A stretch of 64,000 nt of DNA from Bacteroidota bacterium (lineage in GTDB: Bacteria > Bacteroidota > Ignavibacteria > Ignavibacteriales > Melioribacteraceae): assembly GCA_018829205.1 (NCBI GenBank), contig JAHJUE010000030.1, forward strand, positions 85,612 to 149,611. The letters are read 5' to 3'. A model generated the notes under the pieces. It had not been told where the DNA came from. It did no database searches and saw only the letters and a program-made list of their open reading frames with translations. Shown piece by piece: positions 35,977-44,803 of the stretch (position 1 is its first letter; every line of letters begins with the position of its first letter). The translations under genes were made by a program, and so were the position numbers.

Positions 35977-36861
35977 ATGGCAACTTTAAGAGATATAAAA
36001 AGAAGAATTGTTGGTGTAAAAAACACCCAGCAAATTACCAAAGCAATGAAAATGGTTTCCGCGGCCAGATTGAGAAGAGCTCAGGAAAACATTATAAATG
36101 CGCGCCCTTATTCCAGAAAAATTGCTGAGGTTCTTTCAAACTTATTAAGTATTGAAAAGAATTTAGTTAATCCTCTTTTTGAAAAAAGGGAAGTCAAAAA
36201 GGTAGCGATTGTTATTGTTACTTCCGATAGAGGTCTTTGCGGCGCTTTTAATATGAATGTGATAAGAGAAGCCGAACTTACAATTAAAAGCAATTTTGCC
36301 GAAATGAATGAAGCCGGAAATGTATTGTTATATTGTGCCGGTAAAAAAGGTGTCGACTATTTTTCTAAACGCAATTATAAAATTGAAGGATCGTATCCCG
36401 GAATTTTTTCTAATCTAGATTTTTCATTCGCCTCAAAATTAGTTGCCGATCTTAAAGAGAAATTTATTAATAAAGAAGTTGACGAAGTTCTGATCGTATA
36501 CAATGCTTTTAAATCTGTTGTTCAGCAGGAATTAAAAGTTACTAAATTTTTACCTGTTCAGACTATTGAACAAAAATATGAACCAAATTCAAAACAAATT
36601 GAATACATATATGAACCTGATAAGGCGACGATAATAAATTCGCTGGTTCCAAGACATTTAAATGCGCAGATGTGGACATCGCTGCTTGATTCTTACGCTG
36701 CCGAACTTGGCGCAAGAATGACTGCAATGGATATGGCTACTGAAAACGCGAAAGATTTAATAAGATCATTGCAGATTAAATACAATAAAGAAAGACAGGC
36801 TGCAATTACAACTGAAATTTTGGAAATTGTGTCGGGAGCCAATGCGTTGAAAAACGCATAA
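35977..36861 (+). CDS. atpG: ATP synthase F1 subunit gamma
   Basis: The central rotor stalk, 294 residues from ATG 35977 (MATLRDIKRRIVGVKNTQQITKAMKMV). An upstream TTG ten codons earlier is in frame but would add an atypical tail. The C-terminal helix carries MDMATENAKDLIRSLQIKYNKERQAAITTEI in pieces, the standard family ending. No ribosome site is strong here. The operon ends at this gene; atpD and atpC, which follow atpG in many bacteria, are missing, and ffh comes next. Confidence 0.95.
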   Translation: MATLRDIKRRIVGVKNTQQITKAMKMVSAARLRRAQENIINARPYSRKIAEVLSNLLSIEKNLVNPLFEKREVKKVAIVIVTSDRGLCGAFNMNVIREAELTIKSNFAEMNEAGNVLLYCAGKKGVDYFSKRNYKIEGSYPGIFSNLDFSFASKLVADLKEKFINKEVDEVLIVYNAFKSVVQQELKVTKFLPVQTIEQKYEPNSKQIEYIYEPDKATIINSLVPRHLNAQMWTSLLDSYAAELGARMTAMDMATENAKDLIRSLQIKYNKERQAAITTEILEIVSGANALKNA

Positions 36862-36916
36862 ATTATATAGATAGAATTAATTTTCTTTTTTTTTATTTTC
36901 TGAAAAATTTTGTATT

Positions 36917-38248
36917 ATGCTTGAAGACTTAACATTAAAGTTAGAAAAGGCTCTTAAAAAAGTAACCGGACAGGGAAGATTAACCGAAAATAATATTTCG
37001 GATACGCTTCGAGAAATTAGACTTGTTCTTTTAGATGCTGATGTTAATTATAAAATTACCAAGCAGTTTATTGAAGATGTTAAAATTAAAGCCCTTGGTC
37101 AGGAAGTTTTAACTTCCGTTACTCCGGGTCAGCTTATCACAAAAATTATTTATGATGAGCTTACTAAATTAATGGGCGGACAAAGATCTGAACTGAATTT
37201 AAACGCGTCGGGACCTACGGTTATTTTGCATGTTGGTCTTCAAGGTTCAGGTAAAACAACATTTAGCGCTAAACTAGCTAAATATTTAAAAGATAAAAAA
37301 AGAAATGTTCTTTTAACGGCTTGCGATATTTACAGACCGGCGGCTGTTGAACAGTTAAGATTGCTTGGAAAACAAATTGACGTTCCTGTGTTTTCTATTG
37401 ACGGTTCAAATGACGCTGTAAAAATTGCCGAAGAATCGCTTAAATATGCGAAGGAAAACGGACTAAACACAGTTATTATTGATACTGCCGGACGTCTGCA
37501 TGTTGACGAAGTATTGATGGATGAAGTATCGGCGATTAAAGAAAAAGTAAAACCGACTGAAACTTTATTTGTAGTTGATTCGATGACAGGTCAGGATGCC
37601 GTAAACTCTGCAAAAGCTTTTCACGACAGAGTAAATTTTGACGGTATTGTTCTTACAAAACTTGATGGTGATTCAAGAGGCGGATGCGCTCTTTCTATTA
37701 AAGCTGTTGTCTCCAAACCTATAAAATTTATTAGTCTTGGCGAAAAATTGGATTCAATTGAAATTTTTCATCCTGAAAGATTAGCTTCAAGAATTTTAGG
37801 TAAGGGAGATATTGTTTCTTTAGTTGAAAAAGCTCAGGAACAGTTTGATGAAAAAGAAGCCGACGATCTCGAAAAAAGACTGATGCAGAATAAATTTGAT
37901 TTCGAAGATTTTCTTAAGCAGATTAAAATGCTTAAAAAAATGGGCTCAATGAAATCACTGTTAGCAATGGTGCCGGGATTAAATAAACAGATTAAGAATA
38001 CGGATATTGATGATAAACAGTTAGTAAAGGTTGAATCAATTATTCAATCGATGACAGAAACTGAAAGATCAAATCCTAAATTATTAAATGGAAGCAGAAG
38101 AAAACGAATTGCAAAAGGAAGCGGTAACTCAATTCAAGAAGTGAACCGCTTAATTAAACAATTTGGCGAAATGCAGAAAATGATGAAAATGTTCTCGGGA
38201 AAATCAGGTAAGAGAATTCCCAATTTAAAAAACTTGAATTTTAATTGA
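36917..38248 (+). CDS. ffh: Signal recognition particle protein Ffh/SRP54
   Basis: This 443-residue GTPase targets nascent membrane proteins to FtsY and SecYEG. The N domain (LEDLTLKLEKALKKVTG) leads to the G domain, with G1 GLQGSGKTT, RPAAVEQL, G3 DTAGRL and G4 TKLDGDSRGG. The methionine-rich M domain that binds 4.5S RNA and signal sequences covers about 300-440 (MLKKMGSMKSLLAMVPG, then GSRRKRIAKGSG). Length is normal. It begins a translation gene block: rpsP, khpA, rimM, trmD, rplS. Confidence 0.97.
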   Translation: MLEDLTLKLEKALKKVTGQGRLTENNISDTLREIRLVLLDADVNYKITKQFIEDVKIKALGQEVLTSVTPGQLITKIIYDELTKLMGGQRSELNLNASGPTVILHVGLQGSGKTTFSAKLAKYLKDKKRNVLLTACDIYRPAAVEQLRLLGKQIDVPVFSIDGSNDAVKIAEESLKYAKENGLNTVIIDTAGRLHVDEVLMDEVSAIKEKVKPTETLFVVDSMTGQDAVNSAKAFHDRVNFDGIVLTKLDGDSRGGCALSIKAVVSKPIKFISLGEKLDSIEIFHPERLASRILGKGDIVSLVEKAQEQFDEKEADDLEKRLMQNKFDFEDFLKQIKMLKKMGSMKSLLAMVPGLNKQIKNTDIDDKQLVKVESIIQSMTETERSNPKLLNGSRRKRIAKGSGNSIQEVNRLIKQFGEMQKMMKMFSGKSGKRIPNLKNLNFN

Positions 38249-38281
38249 TTGTTTATAAATTAACGTGGAGGAAATAATAAC

Positions 38282-38755
38282 TTGGCTGTTAAGTTAAGAT
38301 TACGTAGAATGGGCAAAAAAAGACAACCTGTTTATAAGGTTGTAGCTGCTGATGTCCGTTCGCCTAGAGATGGAAAAATTATTGAAGCTATTGGTTTGTA
38401 TAATCCTAAAACCAATCCGGCAATTATGGATATTAAAGAAGATAGAGCTCTTTATTGGTTAGGTGTCGGCGCTCAGCCTACAGATACGGTAAAAAATATT
38501 CTTTCGAAAAAAGGTATTCTCTTAAAAAAGGATTTGCAGGATCAAGGCAAATCTGAAGAAGAAATAAATGCTCAGATCGGCGAATGGAATAAATTACAGG
38601 AAGCTAAACAAGCTTCAAAAGTAGGTAAGAAAAAAGACGTATCCGCTGCTGCGGGAGATAAAAAACCTGAAGTAAAAGCTGAAGAGAAAATTGAATCAGA
38701 AACTGAAAGTGCACAGGAAGATAAGGGTGCTGCTTCCGAAAATACTGAAGCTTAA
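38282..38755 (+). CDS. rpsP: 30S ribosomal protein S16 with long charged C-terminal extension
   Basis: The N-terminal ~80 residues are canonical S16 (AVKLRLRRMGKKRQPVYKVVAADVRSPRDGKIIEAIG, GLYNPKTNP, RALYWLGVGAQPTDTV). The remaining ~75 residues are a charged, alanine/lysine/glutamate-rich low-complexity tail (EVKAEEKIESETESAQED). The start is TTG at 38282, supported by GTGGAGG about 12 bases upstream and by the usual MAVKLRL beginning. Extended S16 proteins are common in the Bacteroidota lineage. The protein binds 16S rRNA during 30S assembly. Confidence 0.95.
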   Translation: MAVKLRLRRMGKKRQPVYKVVAADVRSPRDGKIIEAIGLYNPKTNPAIMDIKEDRALYWLGVGAQPTDTVKNILSKKGILLKKDLQDQGKSEEEINAQIGEWNKLQEAKQASKVGKKKDVSAAAGDKKPEVKAEEKIESETESAQEDKGAASENTEA

Positions 38756-38875
38756 GAATACTTTTTCTTACTATCTGACGTAAGAAAGATAGTGTAGTGA
38801 ACGTGTTTTATTTTGAGTAAGGTATGCGCTTTATAATAAAAGCCCCGATTCTCTTAATAATCTATAGGTATTCTC

Positions 38876-39109
38876 ATGAAAGAATTCGTTGAATTTATTG
38901 CAAAACACCTTGTGGATAATCCCGATAGTGTCAGCATCGAGGAAGCTAATCCCAACGAAAAAACTATTGAACTTACTCTTAAAGTTGGAGCTGATGATGT
39001 TGGTAAAGTTATCGGCAAACAAGGTAAAACTGCTCAAGCAATGAGAACCTTACTTACGGCAATTGCTGCAAAAGAAGGTAAAAGAGCAATACTGAAAATT
39101 CTTGATTAG
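38876..39109 (+). CDS. khpA: KH-domain RNA-binding protein KhpA
   Basis: A 77-residue single type II KH domain. It has the family beginning MKEFVEFIAKHLVDNPDSV and the GxxG loop in VGKVIGKQGKTAQAMRTLL. KhpA (YlqC) binds RNA broadly and, in firmicutes, pairs with KhpB in cell division and elongation control. It lies in its conserved place between rpsP and rimM. A 120-base gap upstream contains only weak hairpins. Confidence 0.94.
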   Translation: MKEFVEFIAKHLVDNPDSVSIEEANPNEKTIELTLKVGADDVGKVIGKQGKTAQAMRTLLTAIAAKEGKRAILKILD

Positions 39110-39127
39110 TATTATGCTGCTTTTATT

Positions 39128-39646
39128 GTGAATGATTTCTTTTTAATCGCAGAAATAAGAGCCGTTTATAATTCTCGGGGGCATTTATCAATAATTTCTT
39201 TTACTGATTTTCCTGATAGGTTTTTTAAGTTAAAAGAAGTTTATATTGATGTTTTTGGCGCAAAAAAACTTTTTGAAGTTGAACACGTTGAAAACATAAA
39301 AGGAAACTTTGTTCTCAAACTTAAAAATTTTGACTCGGTTGAAGATGTTGAAGTTTTTATAGGGAAGAAAATTTATGTTAAACCGGAAGATAGCGTCAAA
39401 CTTCCGGAATATACATATTTTATCCATGATTTAATCGGATGCAAAGTTTTTATAAATTCTAAGTTCTTTGGTTCACTGGTTGACGTTCTTAATTTGCCCG
39501 CGAACGATGTTTATGTTATAAAAGGTGCGGAAGGAAATGAAATTATGTTCCCGGCATTAAAAAAGTATATTGTAAGTTTTAACGCCGAAGAAAAAATATT
39601 AAACCTGGAAGTTGAAGAAGATTTTTTTGATGAAGATGAGAATTGA
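39128..39646 (+). CDS. rimM: 16S rRNA processing protein RimM
   Basis: A 172-residue protein with GTG start. The N-terminal RimM domain (FLIAEIRAVYNSRGHLSIISFTDFPDRF) and the C-terminal PRC-barrel domain (YFIHDLIGCKVFINSKFFGSLVDVL, MFPALKKYIVSF) are in order. It assists 30S head maturation through S19. The acidic tail overlaps the start of trmD by 11 bases. The usual GxIxxxxGxxGxxK signature is divergent (AEIRAVYNSRGHL), so the protein is recognised partly from its position. Confidence 0.9.
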   Translation: MNDFFLIAEIRAVYNSRGHLSIISFTDFPDRFFKLKEVYIDVFGAKKLFEVEHVENIKGNFVLKLKNFDSVEDVEVFIGKKIYVKPEDSVKLPEYTYFIHDLIGCKVFINSKFFGSLVDVLNLPANDVYVIKGAEGNEIMFPALKKYIVSFNAEEKILNLEVEEDFFDEDEN

Positions 39647-40316
39647 CATAATTTCGGCTGTACCTGATTCCTTAAAGTGCTTTCTTAATACAAGCATTAA
39701 TAAAAGAGCACAGGATAAAAATCTTGTGGAAATTTATGTTCATAATCTAAGAGATTATGCGCATGATAAACACAAACAGATTGACGACAAACCTTTTGGA
39801 GGCGGACCCGGTATGCTTCTTAAACCGGAACCGTTTTTTGAGTGTATTGAAAAATTAATATGCGAACGCAAATACAAACATATTATTTTTACTACTCCTA
39901 AAGGAAAAATATTTAATCAGAAAATAGCAAACAGATTTTCAATGGCCGATAATATTTTATTTATTGCCGGGCATTATAAAGGAATTGACGATAGAGTACG
40001 AGAACGTTTTTCAACAGATGAAATTTCAATTGGAAATTTTGTTCTAAGCGGAGGGGAACTCCCCGCTTTAATGATTGCCGATGCAATTATAAGATTAATT
40101 CCCGGCGTTCTTAACGATAGTGAATCGGCACTTAATGACTCTTTAATGGACGGTGATTTTATTGAAGCGCCTTTTTATACCCGTCCAGCTGAATTTAAAG
40201 GAATGAAAGTTCCCGACGTACTGCTCTCAGGCGATTTCGGGAAAATTGATATGTGGAAAGAAGAGCAGTCAAAAGTTTTAACAGAAAAGTGGAAAAAAAT
40301 AAACAGTACGGAGTAA
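39636..40316 (+). CDS. trmD: tRNA (guanine-N1-)-methyltransferase
   Basis: This 226-residue SPOUT methyltransferase makes m1G37 in tRNAs and prevents +1 frameshifting. I use ATG 39636 (MRIDIISAVPDSL), which matches the normal beginning; the TTG at 39612 would add eight odd residues. Motifs include NLRDYAHDKHKQIDDKPFGGGPGML, the knot region IIFTTPKGKIFNQ, AGHYKGIDDRVRE and IGNFVLSGGELPALMIADAIIR. It overlaps rimM and is followed after 3 bases by rplS. Confidence 0.96.
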   Translation: MRIDIISAVPDSLKCFLNTSINKRAQDKNLVEIYVHNLRDYAHDKHKQIDDKPFGGGPGMLLKPEPFFECIEKLICERKYKHIIFTTPKGKIFNQKIANRFSMADNILFIAGHYKGIDDRVRERFSTDEISIGNFVLSGGELPALMIADAIIRLIPGVLNDSESALNDSLMDGDFIEAPFYTRPAEFKGMKVPDVLLSGDFGKIDMWKEEQSKVLTEKWKKINSTE

Positions 40317-40319
40317 ACG

Positions 40320-40667
40320 ATGGATAAATTAAATGATTTAGTTGCTGGAACTGCAAACCCCGACTTCGCTCAATTTAATGTTGGAGATAGAATTCGTGTT
40401 CATGTGCGCGTAATTGAAGGTGACAAAGAAAGAATTCAGCCTTTTGAAGGGGACGTAATTGGATTTAAAGGAAGCGGAGTGAACAGATCTTTTACGGTTC
40501 GCAAAATTTCCAGCGGCGTCGGCGTTGAAAGAATTTTTCCTATGGCCTCACCTAAAGTAGCTAAAATCGAATTGGTGAAACAAGGTAAAATTAGAAGAGC
40601 AAAATTATATTATCTTAGAAATCTTTCGGGTAAAGCTGCGAGAATTAAAGATAAAAATGTTAGATAA
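40320..40667 (+). CDS. rplS: 50S ribosomal protein L19
   Basis: A 115-residue L19 with [29 protein letters not shown], the [23 protein letters not shown] signature in outline, and the basic C-terminus [18 protein letters not shown]. It sits at the 30S/50S interface. It is the last gene of the block and is closed by a terminator 20 bases downstream. Confidence 0.97.
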   Translation: MDKLNDLVAGTANPDFAQFNVGDRIRVHVRVIEGDKERIQPFEGDVIGFKGSGVNRSFTVRKISSGVGVERIFPMASPKVAKIELVKQGKIRRAKLYYLRNLSGKAARIKDKNVR

Positions 40668-40686
40668 TAATAATTTTCGAGAATTG

Positions 40687-40712
40687 ACCCCGAGTATTTT
40701 CGGGGTTTTTTT
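40687..40712 (+). terminator. Rho-independent terminator after rplS
   Basis: ACCCCGA (40687-40693) pairs with TCGGGGT (40700-40706) around a 6-base loop, followed by a T-run to 40712. Confidence 0.92.
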
Positions 40713-40776
40713 ATTTTAAAATTTATTTATTTTTTAATCATCCTTAAAGTGATTGAATTAAATAATTGGTGATAGT

Positions 40777-41535
40777 ATGAACATAGTTATTCCGCAGAAT
40801 ATTTATTCGGCTATTTTTGCAATGCAGATTCCCGATGAATTTAAAAGCAATGTTAAAGTTACAGCTTCTTCATTAATTGCTAATGAAATTGAAAAAGAAA
40901 ATTCAGATATAGGATTAATGCCTACGTTTGATCTGTTAAACCATAATGAGTTGTTTATTTCTAAAAAAGTAGCATTATCATTCGACGGTACTCTTTCAAA
41001 TACATATTTATATTTTGTGCCCGGAACGGATAAAATTGCGGAATTATTTTTGCGCGGCGATGTTTCCTCTAACGAAATAATTTTATCCAAAATTCTTTTT
41101 TCGGAAAGATTTGATTCCAACATTAAACTAACACTCGATACGTCCGAAATTATTGACGAAAATAAAAACTATATCATTGCAGGCAGTGATAATTTCGGGT
41201 CGGTGGATTTTAATAAAGGCCTCAGCTTTTCTGATCAGGTTGCGGAGATGCTGGATTACCCTTATGTTAATTATGTATGGGTTTCCAAAAACGAAGAAAA
41301 ATTAAATGAGTTTAATAAATTTTTTAACGACATGGATAAAAATGTTGAGGATAAAATTGGACTGATTTTGAATACAATGAATTTAAGAAAAGAAGTCAGT
41401 GATTTTATTGAATCGAATTTAAATACAGTATATTTTGAAATGACTGATAATGAAATTGCCGGATTGCATGAGCTGATAAAACTTCCTTTCTATCACGGTA
41501 TTTTAAAAGAAATGTTTGAATTGAAATTGGTGTGA
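40777..41535 (+). CDS. MqnA/MqnD-like solute-binding-fold protein
   Basis: A 252-residue protein without signal peptide. The early segment IEKENSDIGLMPTFDLLN and the later FSDQVAEMLDYPYVNYVWVSKNEE resemble the corresponding blocks of MqnA/MqnD, the menaquinone (futalosine pathway) enzymes with a periplasmic-binding-protein fold. The rest is divergent and the usual glycine-rich MqnA signatures are weak. It could be a real MqnA relative or a lineage-specific derivative. It stands alone between the rplS terminator and a convergent gene, with no other mqn gene in the window. Confidence 0.5.
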   Translation: MNIVIPQNIYSAIFAMQIPDEFKSNVKVTASSLIANEIEKENSDIGLMPTFDLLNHNELFISKKVALSFDGTLSNTYLYFVPGTDKIAELFLRGDVSSNEIILSKILFSERFDSNIKLTLDTSEIIDENKNYIIAGSDNFGSVDFNKGLSFSDQVAEMLDYPYVNYVWVSKNEEKLNEFNKFFNDMDKNVEDKIGLILNTMNLRKEVSDFIESNLNTVYFEMTDNEIAGLHELIKLPFYHGILKEMFELKLV

Positions 41536-41537
41536 AA

Positions 41538-41566
41538 AACAGCGCAGAATAATTTTCTGCGCTGTT
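41538..41566. terminator. Bidirectional hairpin terminator between convergent genes
   Basis: AACAGCGCAGAA (41538-41549) and TTCTGCGCTGTT (41555-41566) form a perfect 12-bp stem with a 5-base loop. It sits between the + strand MqnA-like gene and the - strand dehydrogenase gene. The flanks are moderately A- or T-rich on each side, as expected for two-way use. Confidence 0.8.
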
Positions 41567-41584
41567 AAGTTTTGAATTATAGTT

Positions 41585-42775
41585 TTAGATTGCCACGTGT
41601 GAAACCGAAAGCACATTAGGATTATTTTTGATAGCACTCAGCATTTCATCTGTCGCCGCAATTTTTAATTTCATTGTGCATGTAGCCGCAAGCCCGCCGT
41701 CAAAAATTATGTTTTCAACTTCTTCAATATTAATATCCCCCTGTCTAAGTACATCCATAATTGACGCCAGAACTCCTGGTTTATCGTAATGTTTTACCAC
41801 TAATTGGAAATGCGAATCGGTTACCTTTGCTCTGTTAACCCAATGAGCAATTACTCCGCTGTGAATGAAATCCAGAATAATTTTTATTGCTTCTTCGGCA
41901 ACGGCGTTTTGCGCCTGCTGTGTTGAAGCACCTATATGATGAGTAACATAAACATTTTTTAATTCTCTTAGTTGCGAACTTACTTCTCCGTCTTTACCTT
42001 CGGGTTCTCCCTTAAATACATCCAATGCTACGCGTATATTTTTTTCTTTAACCGCTTTAATTAAAGATTCTTCGTTTATTACTTCATGCCGGGAAGTATT
42101 AATTAATAAAGCGCCGTTTTTCATGTAAGAAAACAACTTATCGTCAAATAATCCTTTAGTTTCGGGAGTAGCGGGAAGGTGAATTGAAATAATATCGGCT
42201 TTCGGCAATGTTTGATCAAACTCTGAAAAATCTTTAATACCGTATCCTTCAATTCGTGAAATATCTTTTACATATACGTTAAGTCCAAGCGCAAGTGCGC
42301 GGGTAGCAACTTCTTTTCCGATATTCCCGTAACCGACAATAGCTAAAGTCTTTCCGTATAATCCTTCCGCCTTTGAATATTCAGCTTTATTCCAAACTCC
42401 GTTTCTAAAATCAATAACATTATCAGGTATTCTTCTATCCAAAGCAATCATTAAACCAATTGCAAGTTCCGCAACCGCAATTGAGTTTTTACCCGGACAG
42501 TTGGAAACATAAATTCCTTTCCTATTCGCGGCCGCAATATTTATATTGTTAACACCCGCGCCTGCCCGAATAATTAAATTCAGCTGTTTTGAATTGTTTA
42601 TTGTTGCCTCATTGACCTTTGTTGAACGCACAACAAGAATATCAACTTCTTTGGCCGCTTCAATTAAATCGTTTTCACCAAGTTTAGGCTGATAGATAAC
42701 CTCTAAGTCGTGATCAATTAATTTCTGAACATATTGTTCCGGAAATTTATCCGCTATTAAAATTTTCATTTTCAT
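41585..42775 (-). CDS. D-2-hydroxyacid dehydrogenase with ACT domain (SerA paralogue)
   Basis: This 396-residue protein has the phosphoglycerate-dehydrogenase fold: IIRAGAGVNNINI, the NAD site AIVGYGNIGKEV, and catalytic blocks NTSRHEVINEES (Arg), DVFKGEPEG (Glu) and THHIGAST (His). A C-terminal ACT domain follows directly (YDKPGVLASIMDVLRQGDINIEEV), with no ASB domain. The Arg motif reads SRHEVIN where true SerA has ARGGIIN, so the substrate may differ from 3-phosphoglycerate. It is the last gene of a - strand operon with adenosine deaminase and urocanate hydratase. The start has GGAG 8 bases upstream. Confidence 0.85.
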   Translation of the reverse strand: MKMKILIADKFPEQYVQKLIDHDLEVIYQPKLGENDLIEAAKEVDILVVRSTKVNEATINNSKQLNLIIRAGAGVNNINIAAANRKGIYVSNCPGKNSIAVAELAIGLMIALDRRIPDNVIDFRNGVWNKAEYSKAEGLYGKTLAIVGYGNIGKEVATRALALGLNVYVKDISRIEGYGIKDFSEFDQTLPKADIISIHLPATPETKGLFDDKLFSYMKNGALLINTSRHEVINEESLIKAVKEKNIRVALDVFKGEPEGKDGEVSSQLRELKNVYVTHHIGASTQQAQNAVAEEAIKIILDFIHSGVIAHWVNRAKVTDSHFQLVVKHYDKPGVLASIMDVLRQGDINIEEVENIIFDGGLAATCTMKLKIAATDEMLSAIKNNPNVLSVSHVAI

Positions 42776-42800
42776 TTATATTTCTCCGATTTTTAAAAAA

Positions 42801-44450
42801 TTATTTCATCATTGGAATTTTTACATCGTGCGACTTTGCGTTGTTTATAGCTCTTTCGTATCCTGCGTCTGCATGGCGCACAATACCCATACCCGGATCA
42901 TAAGTTAATACTCTTTCTAATCTTTTTTCGGCTTCGGCTGTACCGTCGGCAACAATTACCATTCCTGCATGAATTGACTTACCAATACCTACACCTCCGC
43001 CGTGATGAACTGAAACCCAGCTTGCGCCTCCTATTGAGTTAAGCAAGGCATTTAAAATCGGCCAGTCGGCAATCGCGTCGCTGCCGTCTTTCATAGCTTC
43101 TGTTTCACGATAGGGGGAAGCGACTGAGCCGCAGTCAAGATGATCACGGCCAATTACAATCGGGGCTTTTACTTTCCCGTCTGCTACAAGTTTATTGAAT
43201 ATTTTTCCCATTTTGGCTCTTTCGCCGTAACCGAGCCAGCAGATTCTCGTGGGCATTCCCTGAAAATGAATCTTTTCCTGAGCCATTTTAATCCATCTGA
43301 TTAATGCTTCATTTTCAGGAAATGTTTCCATCACAGCTTTATCAGTTTCATAAATATCATTAGGATCTCCGGAAAGAGCGGCCCATCTGAACGGACCTTT
43401 TCCGTCGCAGAAAAGGGGACGAATATATTCGGGAACAAAGCCCGGGATATCGAACGCGTTTTTAACGCCGTTTTCTTTAGCTTCACCTCGGATATTGTTT
43501 CCATAATCAAACGCTATAGATCCGCGTTTCTGAAATTCAAGCATAGCCTGCAGATGAGCAACAATAGTTTTGCGTGAAAGCTCTATATATTTTTTTGTAT
43601 CTGTTTTTCTTAAATCAAGCGCTTCCTCAAAACTAATTCCCATTGGAACATAACCGTTTAAAACATCGTGTGCTGATGTCTGATCGGTTACAATATCGGG
43701 CAGTATGTTTTTCTCTAATATTTTCGGCAGTAATTCCCCGGCATTTCCGATTAAACCGACGGATAAAGGTTCTTTTTTTTCTTTTGCGTTTAGTACTAGT
43801 TTTAAAGCCTCGTCAAGATCATCTGTCATTATATCAATATATCCGGTGTCAATTCTTTTTTGTATGCGGGATTTATCAACATCAATTCCAAGAAATGCTG
43901 CGCCGTTCATGGTTGCGGCTAAAGGCTGAGCTCCGCCCATTCCTCCTAATCCAGCCGTTAATAAAAATTTACCGTGTAAAGATCCACCGAAATGCTGATT
44001 TGCGCATTCGGCAAATGTTTCATAAGTACCCTGCAGAATTCCCTGTGATCCAATATATATCCAGCTGCCGGCCGTCATTTGTCCGTACATTGTTAAACCT
44101 AAATTTTCAAGTCTTCTGAATTCATCCCAGTTTGCCCAATCAGGCACGAGCATTGAATTAGAAATAATAACTCTCGGCGCGTCATTATGTGATTTAAATA
44201 TTCCTACAGGTTTTCCCGACTGTACTAATAAGGTCTCATCATTTTCCAGGTTTTCCAATGATTTAATAATTGCATCATAAGCATCCCAGTTACGCGCGGC
44301 TTTTCCTGATCCTCCGTAAACAATTAAATCTTCCGGTCTTTCGGCAACATCGGGATCTAAATTATTCATAAGCATTCGTTTGGCAGCTTCCTGAATCCAG
44401 CCTTTACACGTTAAATCCGTTCCTTTAGGCGCGTGAATAATTCTTTTCAT
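42801..44450 (-). CDS. hutU: Urocanate hydratase
   Basis: This 549-residue enzyme converts urocanate to 4-imidazolone-5-propionate in histidine degradation, using a tightly bound NAD+ as electrophile. Recognisable blocks are [37 protein letters not shown] in part, [43 protein letters not shown] and the catalytic-Cys region [20 protein letters not shown]. Length is as expected. It is preceded by a small unknown gene (10-base gap). No hutH, hutI or hutG is in the window. Confidence 0.97.
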   Translation of the reverse strand: MKRIIHAPKGTDLTCKGWIQEAAKRMLMNNLDPDVAERPEDLIVYGGSGKAARNWDAYDAIIKSLENLENDETLLVQSGKPVGIFKSHNDAPRVIISNSMLVPDWANWDEFRRLENLGLTMYGQMTAGSWIYIGSQGILQGTYETFAECANQHFGGSLHGKFLLTAGLGGMGGAQPLAATMNGAAFLGIDVDKSRIQKRIDTGYIDIMTDDLDEALKLVLNAKEKKEPLSVGLIGNAGELLPKILEKNILPDIVTDQTSAHDVLNGYVPMGISFEEALDLRKTDTKKYIELSRKTIVAHLQAMLEFQKRGSIAFDYGNNIRGEAKENGVKNAFDIPGFVPEYIRPLFCDGKGPFRWAALSGDPNDIYETDKAVMETFPENEALIRWIKMAQEKIHFQGMPTRICWLGYGERAKMGKIFNKLVADGKVKAPIVIGRDHLDCGSVASPYRETEAMKDGSDAIADWPILNALLNSIGGASWVSVHHGGGVGIGKSIHAGMVIVADGTAEAEKRLERVLTYDPGMGIVRHADAGYERAINNAKSHDVKIPMMK

Positions 44451-44460
44451 AATTTCCCTT

Positions 44461-44799
44461 TTACTCTTCGAAATGTGTTGATAAAATATTTATATATTGT
44501 CCCAGCATTGACTTGTACAACCATCTTTTAATGAACCAGCTTTTTTCCATCGTTTTTCTAATATGTTTTATATTTTCTTTAAGCTGAAGCACAAGTTTAG
44601 TTTTTTCTTCCTTCGTTAATTTTACTTCTTCCGCGCCGCTGTTCAATTTTTCAATAATTGAATTATAGGCGCGAATATCTCCGTAAAATCTTTCGTCGCC
44701 GTTCATTTGCCCTACAACCTGTTTGCAGAATGTAGTAATTAATTTTCTTTCGTTTTTATCGAATTGGTATGAATAATTTTTAAATAATTGTCTTTTCAT
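44461..44799 (-). CDS. Small hypothetical helical protein between add and hutU
   Basis: A 112-residue, highly charged, all-helical protein without signal or membrane segment ([39 protein letters not shown]). I do not recognise a family. It is packed between adenosine deaminase (4-base gap) and hutU (10-base gap) in the same orientation, so it is very likely translated from the same transcript. It has codon use like its neighbours, which supports a real gene. Confidence 0.7.
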   Translation of the reverse strand: MKRQLFKNYSYQFDKNERKLITTFCKQVVGQMNGDERFYGDIRAYNSIIEKLNSGAEEVKLTKEEKTKLVLQLKENIKHIRKTMEKSWFIKRWLYKSMLGQYINILSTHFEE

Positions 44800-44803
44800 A
44801 AAC

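Noticed and set aside
38770..38800. Possible terminator hairpin after rpsP (ACTATC/GATAGT or CTTAC/GTAAG)
   Set aside because: Only 5-6 pairs in two competing foldings and no T-run.
43643..44119. 158-codon + strand frame opposite hutU
   Set aside because: Shadow of the hutU coding sequence with no family features.
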